Positions 60,301-63,700 of a DNA stretch of 64,000 bases are shown one piece after another (position 1 is the first letter of the stretch; each line of letters begins with the position of its first letter). Location: assembly GCF_008831285.2 (NCBI RefSeq), contig NC_045143.1, forward strand, positions 15,339,151-15,403,150, given 5' to 3'. This DNA is from Nymphaea colorata (Eukaryota; Streptophyta; Magnoliopsida; Nymphaeales; Nymphaeaceae). The notes beneath the pieces were generated by a model. The model had not been told where the DNA came from, made no database searches, and saw only the letters and a program-made list of their open reading frames with translations. Position numbers and translations under genes: made by a program.

Positions 60301-61511
60301 ATGTCGCACACTGTTTCAATAATTTGATTGCATAACATGTACACACACAAGACAAATACATACATATACATCTATACACATATATAAGCACATGCATATG
60401 TGCACACATAGATATGCATGGATACATATACCCAATTAACCATCTATAGGACGAAAATGTGAAACCTCTTAATTTCCAACAACCATTTAAAATATTCAAG
60501 CATCAACCATGGATAAGTAAAGGAAAATTATTTTTTGAACATCTGCCAGCACTAGGAACTAGTTTTCAGTTTCTTCATAGTGTTTCATTAAACAAGAATT
60601 TTGTAAAAAATTTGGAATAAAAAAAAATTATGAGCCAAACCTCTCCAACAAAAAACTTCTCTAATTTTAAATTTTTTGGAAAAAGGAGGATCACAGACCA
60701 TATCAGCTGTTGCACTTGACACATAAATCTAGCACACCCTGAAATTCATCATCTATAATATTGTCTTTATAGTGAAGCCATAAGTAGTTTGTTCCATTTA
60801 TGATGAAAATTTTAGGCTGATTCAATCTTGGAGTAGACTATGCTGTATTTTTGAACCGGAGACCAATTGGATCTTTTAAGGGGAATTGCTAATGATTTTG
60901 TGTATAAGTAAAACATGTCTTTGTGTACATATGCAGTTGATAGCTAACATCATAGTCATCTCCAACAGTCAAAAGTCAGAACTAAAGTTCAATATATGCA
61001 GATATAAGCCTTAAGGATGGTTGGTCATAACATTTCAAGTATGGGAGGAGCTATCCTTAAGGGTGGTAGGTCATAACATTTCAAGTATGGAAGTAGCTTT
61101 GGAATACTGCCATGTTTCTTGGTTTGTCTACATTTGAATATTGAATGGATATTTAGTCATGAAGCAAGTTGGACTCCACCAGATCAGACAGATCAGTTTT
61201 GGGTTCGGGTATAGTAATTCATACCCAAGTCATGCTCAATTCTCAAACTAGGAGTTTAATAAACAATAATGCATATGCTTTAAAGAAGGTAGATTATGAC
61301 ACTCCAACTGTGAAGCTAGTTTGAGAACCAAGACTGTGAGCAAGATTAATGACCTAATGGGAAGTAACAGGACCAACAAAAGCACAAACATGTAAACTGT
61401 TGCCTAAAGCAAGAGAGAACTTTTGAAAAAAGACAAACCTGAAACCTTTCCAGTAAAGGCACTGCACTGGCGAACTCAGCTGGTACAGACATTGATAAGG
61501 ACCTTGGAGTA
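13613..61511 (-). CDS. KCBP: Kinesin-like calmodulin-binding protein, KCBP (23 exons visible, N-terminus missing)
   Basis: A minus-end-directed kinesin of the plant kinesin-14 group that acts on microtubules and actin in cell-shape and trichome development and is inhibited by calcium/calmodulin. The 23 exons (3,778 nt) join without frame break into about 1,258 residues. Counting from the first visible residue, they give a MyTH4 region (about 70-230), FERM region (about 258-575), coiled coil (about 575-875), C-terminal motor (about 880-1205) and a basic calmodulin-binding helix (about 1209-1229). The P-loop GQTGSGKT, switch I SSRSH and switch II DLAGSE are intact. Known KCBPs are near 1,260 residues; this one would be somewhat longer, partly through a duplicated coiled-coil exon. 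The gene spans at least 48 kb because four introns (4.9-15.2 kb) are swollen, three of them by transposon nests. The start codon and about 50-60 N-terminal residues are not in the window as far as I can see. Confidence 0.95.
13827..14520 (-). mobile_element. Non-autonomous hAT element (694 bp)
   Basis: Terminal inverted repeats CAATGTTGTA and TACAACACTG are flanked by perfect 8-bp target duplications AGCAGAAC (13819-13826 and 14521-14528). The first about 300 bp are the reverse complement of the end of the larger hAT at 23090-23390, and the last part matches that element's other end, so this is an internal-deletion derivative in opposite orientation. It lies in the last KCBP intron, which would be about 116 bp without it. 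Confidence 0.92.
14638..14909 (-). CDS. KCBP: KCBP exon v (switch II)
   Basis: 272 nt encoding [58 protein letters not shown] and [16 protein letters not shown]. It exits in phase 2 at CTCAT|GTATGT. Reading through the donor would add about 31 codons before a stop at 14544. Confidence 0.96.
15398..15595 (-). CDS. KCBP: KCBP exon u (switch I)
   Basis: 198 nt encoding [20 protein letters not shown], then [20 protein letters not shown] with switch I SSRSH. The stretch [11 protein letters not shown] departs from the usual I-x-x-G-x-x-x-R-x pattern just before it but keeps frame. Confidence 0.93.
15809..15904 (-). CDS. KCBP: KCBP exon t (motor)
   Basis: 96 nt encoding [20 protein letters not shown] and [18 protein letters not shown] acceptor, GTAATG donor. 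Confidence 0.94.
15905..16791. other. KCBP intron DNA left of Copia-1
   Basis: No exon or element recognised, except the short reading frame that continues across the Copia-1 target site (see the feature at 25361-25494). Confidence 0.5.
16797..17042 (-). repeat. Copia-1 3' LTR
   Basis: 246 bp; plus-strand ends TGTTGCAACA and CACGTCAACA. The adjacent ctccccctcaagtt is the polypurine tract read in reverse. Confidence 0.93.
17109..18627 (-). pseudogene. Copia-1 reverse transcriptase and RNase H
   Basis: Reads [80 protein letters not shown] and [20 protein letters not shown]. The RT active site YVDD is intact. Breaks occur near 18166-18250, where a short duplicated segment (tcatatcctggaggcatgca) is present, and near 17336. 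Confidence 0.92.
18189..18266. repeat. Short tandem duplication in Copia-1 RT
   Basis: tcatatcctggaggcatgca plus catatacacttcctcttc occurs twice in succession, offset by about 38 bp, breaking the RT frame. Confidence 0.8.
19306..19879 (-). pseudogene. Copia-1 integrase (split by hAT)
   Basis: The zinc-binding CDVC and [13 protein letters not shown] (first catalytic Asp) are next to the hAT insertion; FITFIDDCS follows. After a frame break comes [20 protein letters not shown], the region with the catalytic Glu. The hAT target site interrupts this domain. Confidence 0.88.
19899..19976. repeat. Subterminal 39-bp tandem repeat of the hAT element
   Basis: Two copies of a unit containing GTATCGTACGATACGACCCC and CGTATCGCACGATACATACC. 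Palindromic subterminal repeats are typical transposase-binding sites of hAT elements. Confidence 0.85.
20463..22979 (+). pseudogene. hAT transposase, recently disabled
   Basis: Plus-strand order: BED zinc finger ([20 protein letters not shown]), acidic linker, DUF659 ([36 protein letters not shown]), hAT C-terminal dimerisation region ([20 protein letters not shown]) and an acidic tail ending [13 protein letters not shown]. Breaks visible: tga at 20871, a taa in a T run near 21131, and a tga near 21881 where a Trp codon is expected. Likely introns are about 22318-22414 and 22621-22705. Without these breaks it is close to full length for a plant hAT transposase. Confidence 0.88.
23400..23880 (-). 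pseudogene. Copia-1 protease region
   Basis: Contains the aspartic protease motif [10 protein letters not shown] near 23845-23880 followed by [10 protein letters not shown]. Downstream frames are broken before the hAT insertion site. Confidence 0.75.
23881..24922 (-). pseudogene. Copia-1 gag
   Basis: Starts [15 protein letters not shown], shifts frame near 24780, then reads through a UBN2-type gag region ([36 protein letters not shown]). After a stop near 24257 comes a zinc-knuckle-like [14 protein letters not shown]. The usual His of the CCHC box is Tyr here. Non-functional. Confidence 0.85.
25120..25360 (-). repeat. Copia-1 5' LTR
   Basis: 241 bp, clearly homologous to 16797-17042 with scattered substitutions and a small deletion near 25261. 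The tRNA-Met-type primer site lies at 25108-25119. Confidence 0.93.
25361..25494 (-). other. Unrecognised frame cut by Copia-1
   Basis: On the minus strand this reads [20 protein letters not shown], then [20 protein letters not shown]. With Copia-1 and one TSD removed it continues open into 16796 ([11 protein letters not shown], then stop). I do not recognise it. It may be a fossil of an earlier element in the KCBP intron. Confidence 0.3.
25500..27472. other. KCBP intron DNA right of Copia-1
   Basis: AT-rich sequence with no gene, RNA or clear element. Confidence 0.5.
27473..27655 (-). CDS. KCBP: KCBP exon s (P-loop)
   Basis: 183 nt encoding [20 protein letters not shown] followed by [10 protein letters not shown], the ATP-binding P-loop, and [18 protein letters not shown]. 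The following 11.6-kb intron contains Copia-1 and the hAT element. Confidence 0.96.
27806..28008 (-). CDS. KCBP: KCBP exon r (motor start)
   Basis: 203 nt encoding [18 protein letters not shown], then [20 protein letters not shown]. The [12 protein letters not shown] strand opens the kinesin motor. Confidence 0.95.
28119..28245 (-). CDS. KCBP: KCBP exon q (neck)
   Basis: 127 nt encoding [20 protein letters not shown] and [16 protein letters not shown], the neck leading into the motor; phase 1 exit at GTTAAT. Confidence 0.92.
28327..28521 (-). CDS. KCBP: KCBP exon p (coiled coil)
   Basis: 195 nt encoding [20 protein letters not shown], then [16 protein letters not shown], the conserved coiled-coil end. 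Confidence 0.9.
28974..29114 (-). CDS. KCBP: KCBP exon o (coiled coil, duplicated unit 2)
   Basis: 141 nt; the first 78 nt are homologous to the preceding exon, then it continues [20 protein letters not shown]. The donor used by the shorter copy corresponds to read-through sequence here. Confidence 0.78.
29000..29310. repeat. Intragenic ~161-bp tandem duplication (exon plus intron)
   Basis: The block starting tactttctgctcc near 29004 recurs at 29165 and includes the 78-nt exon unit and part of the adjoining intron. Copies have diverged but are easily aligned. It accounts for the two homologous coiled-coil exons. Confidence 0.8.
29193..29270 (-). CDS. KCBP: KCBP exon n (coiled coil, duplicated unit 1)
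   Basis: 78 nt encoding [20 protein letters not shown] and ETTRNL. It resembles the first 26 residues of the next exon ([20 protein letters not shown]), showing an internal exon duplication. Confidence 0.75.
29385..29531 (-). CDS. KCBP: KCBP exon m (coiled-coil linker)
   Basis: 147 nt, phase 0 to 0, acceptor CACAG, donor GTAAGA. It encodes [20 protein letters not shown] and a Ser/Thr-rich stretch. Less conserved; assigned from open frame, splice signals and phase. Confidence 0.7.
29644..29808 (-). CDS. KCBP: KCBP exon l (coiled coil)
   Basis: 165 nt encoding Glu/Lys/Leu-rich heptads ([20 protein letters not shown]) and [14 protein letters not shown]. Phase 0 to 0, clean splice sites. Confidence 0.85.
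30203..30383 (+). mobile_element. Copia RT fragment in a KCBP intron
   Basis: The plus strand encodes [20 protein letters not shown] and [18 protein letters not shown], matching the N-terminal part of copia reverse transcriptase (W-x-x-AM-x-EM...TW-x-L, GC-x-WV-x-x-KY). A stop follows where ERYKARL is expected. No LTRs. It lies in the intron between exons k and l. Confidence 0.7.
30793..30993 (-). CDS. KCBP: KCBP exon k (FERM end, linker)
   Basis: 201 nt encoding [20 protein letters not shown], then [20 protein letters not shown] and the coiled-coil start [20 protein letters not shown]. Consensus GTAAGT donor. Confidence 0.92.
31100..31246 (-). CDS. KCBP: KCBP exon j (FERM)
   Basis: 147 nt encoding [38 protein letters not shown] and [11 protein letters not shown], the very conserved F3 lobe. 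Confidence 0.95.
31333..31485 (-). CDS. KCBP: KCBP exon i (FERM)
   Basis: 153 nt, phase 0 to 0, encoding [40 protein letters not shown] and [11 protein letters not shown]. Confidence 0.94.
31619..31664. repeat. (AG)n microsatellite
   Basis: About 46 bp of pure AG in the intron upstream of KCBP exon i. Confidence 0.95.
32551..32905 (+). repeat. Left inverted arm of the EXORDIUM-carrying element
   Basis: CT-rich arm; its reverse complement is found with many substitutions at 34650-34992. It ends just before the ATG of the captured frame. Confidence 0.65.
32906..33885 (+). pseudogene. EXORDIUM/PHI-1-like pseudogene fragment
   Basis: The plus strand encodes [68 protein letters not shown], then after an insertion [20 protein letters not shown] and [13 protein letters not shown]. 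These are the conserved blocks of the phosphate-induced/EXORDIUM family of secreted, brassinosteroid-responsive cell-wall proteins. The N-terminal half including the signal peptide is missing, there is a stop after GQCT (33131-33133) and another after SACPGV, and a 430-bp TIR element interrupts it. The surviving 3' part looks intron-free, as usual for the family. Confidence 0.88.
33252..33682. mobile_element. TIR element inside the EXORDIUM fragment
   Basis: Begins atgtcacaactatcg and ends cgatatctatgacactgg (inverted TGTCA ends). AT-rich, no coding. Shares words such as gagaaactaata with the element at 47980-48389. It splits the EXORDIUM frame between AGAVTN and PFGNGY. Confidence 0.7.
34650..34992 (-). 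repeat. Right inverted arm of the EXORDIUM-carrying element
   Basis: GA-rich on the plus strand; its reverse complement aligns with 32551-32905 from the outer end to the TTTTCGAT word. Confidence 0.65.
34993..35024. repeat. (TA)n microsatellite
   Basis: About 32 bp of TA between the EXORDIUM-carrying element and the next TIR element. Confidence 0.9.
35025..35334. mobile_element. TTGTCACA-type TIR element, copy B
   Basis: Ends TTGTCACATATAACGTGT and TTGTGACAA; contains the family word ggcaaagttgtatatctc. Non-coding. Same family as 37740-38062 and 45832-46159. Confidence 0.75.
35353..35676. mobile_element. CTATGTCA-type TIR element
   Basis: Left end ctatgtcatatgggtg, right end catgtgacatag. 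Non-coding, about 324 bp. Related ends at 11747-12487 and 63522. Confidence 0.65.
35899..35942. repeat. Compound (CT)n(AT)n(AC)n microsatellite
   Basis: Three dinucleotide runs in direct succession just upstream of Gypsy-1. Confidence 0.9.
36274..36329. repeat. 28-bp tandem duplication at the start of Gypsy-1 gag
   Basis: Two copies of aaccaggcgga(c/a)catcaa plus ccacgatgg, offset by 28 bp (36274 and 36302). Confidence 0.8.
36325..37375 (+). pseudogene. Gypsy-1 gag and protease
   Basis: Gag reads [20 protein letters not shown] and AIRWYRW; after a frameshift near 36580, [21 protein letters not shown] zinc-knuckle-like [14 protein letters not shown] is at about 36985-37025 and a protease active site [11 protein letters not shown] near 37215-37245. 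Compared with Gypsy-2, about 75 bp after DTGPTHN is deleted. A stop follows GIQW. Confidence 0.85.
37740..38062. mobile_element. TTGTCACA-type TIR element, copy A, in Gypsy-1 RT
   Basis: Perfect 15-bp ends TTGTCACAAAAAACG and CGTTTTTTGTGACAA. Excising it restores continuity of the RT frame between PYRY and [11 protein letters not shown] duplication of 3-4 bp (taa or ataa) is the most that fits. The interior is rich in ttatacg and cgtataa words. Confidence 0.85.
38063..38696 (+). pseudogene. Gypsy-1 reverse transcriptase
   Basis: Reads [20 protein letters not shown], then [18 protein letters not shown] and [15 protein letters not shown] followed by a stop. The region that should hold the YxDD/FxDD active site is garbled by a T run (38470s). 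Copia-2 inserts after 38696; the frame resumes at 43142. Confidence 0.88.
38607..39186. repeat. Inverted duplication, left arm
   Basis: About 580 bp made of 85 bp of Gypsy-1 flank, the TSD GGTAC, the complete Copia-2 3' LTR, polypurine tract and the end of RNase H. Its reverse complement is at 39446-40019. Confidence 0.92.
38697..39014 (-). repeat. Copia-2 3' LTR
   Basis: 318 bp; lacks a roughly 40-bp segment present in the 5' LTR (around 42996-43036). Confidence 0.92.
39446..40019. repeat. Inverted duplication, right arm
   Basis: About 574 bp, reverse complement of 38607-39186 with a few percent divergence. It contains an LTR in plus orientation and inverted Gypsy-1 flank ending gacctgcgt. 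Spacer between the arms is 259 bp of RNase H (39187-39445). Confidence 0.92.
40020..41327 (-). pseudogene. Copia-2 reverse transcriptase
   Basis: Reads [72 protein letters not shown] and MCQFMHTP. The frame is cut at about 40019 by the inverted duplication. A stop lies between 40605 and 40668. Confidence 0.92.
41334..42470 (-). pseudogene. Copia-2 integrase
   Basis: The pre-integrase domain [20 protein letters not shown], zinc part [25 protein letters not shown] (catalytic Asp), then [20 protein letters not shown] with the catalytic Glu, and [13 protein letters not shown]. Several frame changes. Confidence 0.9.
42782..43141 (-). repeat. Copia-2 5' LTR
   Basis: 360 bp, homologous to 38697-39014 with a roughly 40-bp extra stretch. 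Confidence 0.92.
43142..44263 (+). pseudogene. Gypsy-1 RNase H and integrase
   Basis: Continues Gypsy-1 after Copia-2: [56 protein letters not shown], then integrase [14 protein letters not shown]. The part between REYVRTAHF and [10 protein letters not shown] lacks the usual zinc CxxC and first catalytic Asp region. [10 protein letters not shown] (second catalytic Asp) is present. Multiple stops. Confidence 0.87.
44590..44980 (+). pseudogene. Gypsy-1 integrase tail and chromodomain
   Basis: Reads [20 protein letters not shown] and [15 protein letters not shown], a stop at 44886, then [20 protein letters not shown], a chromodomain of the chromovirus type that targets heterochromatin. Confidence 0.85.
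45013..45400 (+). repeat. Gypsy-1 3' LTR (right end uncertain)
   Basis: Starts TGTTAGAGCTGGACCC directly after a polypurine tract and contains a TATA-like ggatatatattgag at 45177. No partner LTR in the window, so the right boundary is a guess. Confidence 0.5.
45832..46159. mobile_element. TTGTCACA-type TIR element, copy C, with 10-bp TSD
   Basis: Begins CATTGTCACATATATCG and ends CTATGACAA. It is flanked by perfect 10-bp direct repeats TAGGTTAACC (45822-45831 and 46160-46169). The interior shares ggcaaagttgtatatctcg with copies A and B. Confidence 0.85.
46672..46774 (-). CDS. KCBP: KCBP exon h (FERM)
   Basis: 103 nt encoding [20 protein letters not shown] and [14 protein letters not shown]; donor GTAAGT. 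A 15.2-kb intron follows, filled with Gypsy-1, Copia-2 and the EXORDIUM-carrying TIR element. Confidence 0.93.
46873..46988 (-). CDS. KCBP: KCBP exon g (FERM)
   Basis: 116 nt encoding [20 protein letters not shown], the F2-lobe signature of FERM domains, ending before the TC|TDW junction; donor GTCAGT. Confidence 0.92.
47094..47275 (-). CDS. KCBP: KCBP exon f (FERM)
   Basis: 182 nt encoding [20 protein letters not shown], then [20 protein letters not shown] and FVQLSYVQ; donor GTAAAT. Confidence 0.93.
47387..47486 (-). CDS. KCBP: KCBP exon e (FERM)
   Basis: 100 nt encoding [20 protein letters not shown] and on to SADPGN. It follows a 4.9-kb intron and ends in phase 1 at GTAATT. Confidence 0.92.
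47863..47881. repeat. G19 homopolymer
   Basis: Nineteen consecutive G residues followed by GAGGAGGG and an AG run, in a KCBP intron. Confidence 0.9.
47980..48389. mobile_element. GTCACAA-type TIR element, copy D
   Basis: Left end agtcacaaataac, right end ttttttttgtgacact. AT-rich and non-coding. Shares tgagaaactaata with the element in the EXORDIUM fragment. Contains a T15G21 run near its right end. Confidence 0.55.
48317..48352. repeat. T15G21 homopolymer junction
   Basis: Fifteen T directly followed by twenty-one G, then C and seven G. Length accuracy is doubtful in any sequencing technology. Confidence 0.85.
48880..49480 (-). mobile_element. Degenerate copia RT fragment
   Basis: On the minus strand, broken frames give [13 protein letters not shown] (for the GCKWV...K region), then [10 protein letters not shown] and [13 protein letters not shown], matching copia RT order. 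Many stops. No LTRs identified. A PBS-like TCTATCAGAGC near 50371 may belong to the same old element. Confidence 0.6.
49490..52390. other. Remainder of the 4.9-kb KCBP intron
   Basis: No exon, RNA gene or clear terminal repeats. It may contain the rest of the decayed copia. Confidence 0.4.
52394..52721 (-). CDS. KCBP: KCBP exon d (MyTH4 end, FERM start)
   Basis: 328 nt; enters in phase 2 and ends GTTGAG|GTACCT. It encodes [20 protein letters not shown], then [10 protein letters not shown] and [20 protein letters not shown]. The 7.1-kb intron before it contains Gypsy-2. Confidence 0.93.
53326..54064 (+). repeat. Gypsy-2 5' LTR with nested MITE
   Basis: Starts TGTTAGGTGTCGGACC and ends GCTAACA. 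Without the 449-bp insertion and its TSD copy it matches the 284-bp 3' LTR in length. Confidence 0.93.
53379..53827. mobile_element. hAT-type MITE in the Gypsy-2 5' LTR
   Basis: Ends TAGGGATGTTCA and TGAACATCTCTA, flanked by 8-bp duplications gtcacagg/gtcacaag (one mismatch). Subterminal DNA is rich in GAGCTCGA/CTCGGCTC words. No coding. The 3' LTR lacks it, proving insertion after the element arrived. Confidence 0.92.
54426..55672 (+). pseudogene. Gypsy-2 gag and protease
   Basis: Gag reads [29 protein letters not shown] and [20 protein letters not shown], stops at 54908, then a damaged knuckle near 55100. Protease motif [20 protein letters not shown] is at about 55330-55390, followed by a stop and [14 protein letters not shown]. 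Confidence 0.88.
55890..56540 (+). pseudogene. Gypsy-2 reverse transcriptase
   Basis: Reads [39 protein letters not shown], a frameshift, then [20 protein letters not shown] and [20 protein letters not shown]. At the active site the sequence is NDILVYS where DDILVYS is expected, beside a further frameshift. Confidence 0.9.
56550..57132 (+). pseudogene. Gypsy-2 RNase H
   Basis: Reads [40 protein letters not shown] and [20 protein letters not shown]. Frames change near 56860 and 56970. Confidence 0.88.
57140..58020 (+). pseudogene. Gypsy-2 integrase
   Basis: The zinc-binding part ([20 protein letters not shown] in one frame, a C-x-x-C-Q remnant near 57475), [21 protein letters not shown] followed by a stop, and [10 protein letters not shown] are recognisable. 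Several frameshifts. Confidence 0.83.
58024..58040. repeat. C17 homopolymer in Gypsy-2
   Basis: Seventeen C residues within the integrase region. Confidence 0.9.
58270..58954 (+). pseudogene. Gypsy-2 integrase tail and chromodomain, duplicated
   Basis: [13 protein letters not shown]-type start, then [20 protein letters not shown] and [20 protein letters not shown] (chromodomain) ending FPEFRP. A second nearly identical copy follows from 58631 (open 58616-58954) with WELVEDI in place of RELVEDI. Confidence 0.9.
58297..58964. repeat. 334-bp tandem duplication in Gypsy-2
   Basis: ggcccataccaagtcaaaa begins at 58297 and 58631. Copies are nearly identical up to gaatttagaccttgacgaca. Confidence 0.92.
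58985..59268 (+). repeat. Gypsy-2 3' LTR
   Basis: 284 bp, TG...CA ends, uninterrupted. TATA-like gagtatataagg near 59132. Confidence 0.94.
59274..59833. other. KCBP intron DNA right of Gypsy-2
   Basis: AT-rich, no feature recognised before the donor of exon c. Confidence 0.5.
59834..60072 (-). CDS. KCBP: KCBP exon c (MyTH4)
   Basis: 239 nt; consensus GTGAGT donor splits the Gln codon CA|A. It encodes [20 protein letters not shown] and the [20 protein letters not shown] helix, a MyTH4 hallmark. Confidence 0.92.
60157..60288 (-). CDS. KCBP: KCBP exon b
   Basis: 132 nt, phase 0 to 0; TTTTTAG acceptor, GTATCC donor. It encodes [20 protein letters not shown] and onward to MLSFQK, the entry to the MyTH4 domain. 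Confidence 0.9.
60289..61438. other. KCBP intron between exons a and b
   Basis: No gene seen. A roughly 50-bp duplicated phrase (ttaaggatggttggtcataa and acatttcaagtatgg) occurs near 61010-61045 and 61055-61090. Confidence 0.5.
61439..61511 (-). CDS. KCBP: KCBP exon a (first visible)
   Basis: 73 nt; acceptor TGCAG, donor GTTTGT; enters in phase 2 and ends in phase 0. It encodes [17 protein letters not shown], the conserved segment before MyTH4. The upstream exon needed for the start codon was not found up to 64000. Confidence 0.85.
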
Positions 61512-62031
61512 CTGCAGCAATGGTGAAAAACCATGCAGTGTCATGTGCTATATTATACAAACACATATTTTTCCTAGGTAGCATGGCATAATCAAGAAAG
61601 TAAATATAAAATAAGACTGTACAAGAACTAATAGCTCATAACTAAAAATGCATGTGTGAAACTCTAGAAACAAGTGCAAAAAGTGAGACAAAACCATGCG
61701 ACGAACCAACAGAAATAGGTTAACCATGTGAAAGCATAAAGAGTAAACTATTTTCCTAGGAAGCAATGGCATCTCGTATTTCTACAAAACACTAAAGCAG
61801 AAAGTAGACAAATTCAGATTCCAGATTTGCAAATTTTATATTTCAAGGATATCATGAAACACCTATACTCAGTCAATATCCCTAAGCATGAAGACATGTC
61901 AAGATACGGCTGCCTCAGTCATAAGTTTAAAACTGGAAAACCTTGCACACACAAGCATACATATGAACATGTCAACAAATTTCACCCATGAAATTTTGTT
62001 GGCATCCATTATTCACAAAAGGATACATGGC
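61512..62031. other. KCBP intron upstream of exon a, left part
   Basis: AT-rich; no exon encoding a KCBP N-terminus was recognised here. Confidence 0.45.
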
Positions 62032-62269
62032 TGTTAGGTCACTGTTACGTGAGACCAAAACAGAAGGGACCAGGTCGAGAATATGAGAGAGAGAGAGAGA
62101 GAACTCTGATCGATTCTCATTAATCTGCCCTAATCTCGTGTTAAATGAGAATTAGAGTGAAACCAACAAATTACAAAATAAGTCCAAGACTAAAACAACT
62201 ATTAATAAAAAGTTGTTCCTAAAACTATTAAATATTCAAAACACCACTTAACATAAATATTATTCAACA
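62032..62269 (-). repeat. Copia LTR (3' LTR of a truncated element)
   Basis: 238 bp from TGTTAGGTCACTG to TATTCAACA, followed by ctccctctcaag, a reversed polypurine tract, and then the end of a pol gene (to about 62328). The rest of the element is missing or disrupted by the hAT fragment beside it. Confidence 0.6.
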
Positions 62270-62328
62270 CTCCCTCTCAAGCTAGAGCATAGATGTTAAT
62301 CATGTTCAGCTTGTCACAACATCTAGAG

Positions 62329-62440
62329 GAATGTTGTAAAAGGCGTAGCATAACGTGTATCGATCGGGCCGACCTATAGGCTATATCGTAACGTATCGCA
62401 AACGTAGTGTAGCATATCGTAAAATTAATTTTTTACGGTC
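62329..62440. mobile_element. hAT terminal fragment
   Basis: gaatgttgtaaaaggcgta and following words (cgtaacgtatcg, tatcgtaaaatt) resemble the 13827 end of the small hAT and the 23390 end of the large one. Older and more diverged. The other end was not located. Confidence 0.6.
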
Positions 62441-63521
62441 CTCCCTCTCTCCCTTCTTGTTTCTAAATACTGCAAGAGACATGGGAGGGAGAGATTTTGC
62501 CCATTTTCATCAAAAATCACTAAGGATTCATCGTTGAATCATGCAGATGACAAGGATTATCATTGAATCATGAAAGATGATAACTATATGTTTTGAACTT
62601 ATGAATTGTAATGTAATCTAAGTCCTAAGAGGCTAAGACGCCAAGTCCTCGGCCTTTAAGTCCTAAGATCCTATGAAATTTTCAAGTTTACAATTGTGAT
62701 GGATGCTTATTATATTATTTTGAATTTCTGATTTCTTATTTTTGAATGTATTGTTGATATACATGAATGTTCCTATAAGATCCTATATAGCCCAAAGTCC
62801 TAGGAGGGCCTAGGCAGTGTACGTGTTGTCGAGGCATGGCTGTGGACAGGCCAAAAGCAATAAAAGGTTGAAAAGAAATAAGGAAGAAGAGAATAAGGGG
62901 GAAAAACAAGAAGAAGAATGAAGAAAGTAAAAGAACAAGAAAAGCAGTAAGACCTCTTTTGAAGCTGGCGCCTAGGTACAACAGCCTAGTCAAGAAGGTG
63001 GCTGCTCAAGGACTAGAAAAGTGCCTACACATGTTTTTCAACTACATAAGAAGATGGCCACCCAGGGACTAAAAGAGTGCCCATGCATGTTTTTTTTACT
63101 ACAGAAGTAACATCCTGCCACAAGTCAAATAATGTACATTTGATGGTGGACTACTATCCTGCTCATATGGTACAAATCGCAGCCTTGCAGTTGATTCAAG
63201 TTTACCCAATTCCATGATGTAACATCACACCTCCCCCAAACGTCCCTCCCTGCCCCACCTTGTCCCCGGCATGGACAGGGAAGCACATGCACGCCAATAA
63301 ATGGACAAAGAGAGGGAGGGAAGGAGGAAGTTATATGAACATGATGATCAAAGATGTCATAGATGATAAGTGATAACAGTGCCCTACCGTTGCCACAAAC
63401 ATTACGTTTTTACAAAATATCGTGCTAACAAATTATATCTGTGTGCTACCATTGCCTCTCCACTGAAAACACGTTGATTCCTCCCTCATCTCCAGCAACT
63501 TTTCTCTCCAGCAACAAGTAC
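62441..63521. other. No gene seen
   Basis: Contains a repeated phrase (aagatggccacccagggacta against aaggtggctgctcaaggacta near 62993 and 63052) and no recognisable coding sequence. Confidence 0.4.
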
Positions 63522-63612
63522 CTATGTCACATGGGTGCAGGGTGTGGGTGCCGGTGCGGGTGCGGGATACAGCAAGGTCCAAAAAAACTTTGATGCGGGT
63601 ACGGCAAGACAT

Positions 63613-63652
<40 letters not shown>

Positions 63653-63700
63653 TATATATATATCAGAAAATTTTAAATAAAAATTAACAAATAACCACTA
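63522..63700. mobile_element. CTATGTCACATGGGTGC-type TIR element end
   Basis: The left end matches that of 35353-35676 and has similar ggtgcgggtgcggg repeats. An (AT)n microsatellite occupies 63619-63662. The right end was not found. Confidence 0.5.
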
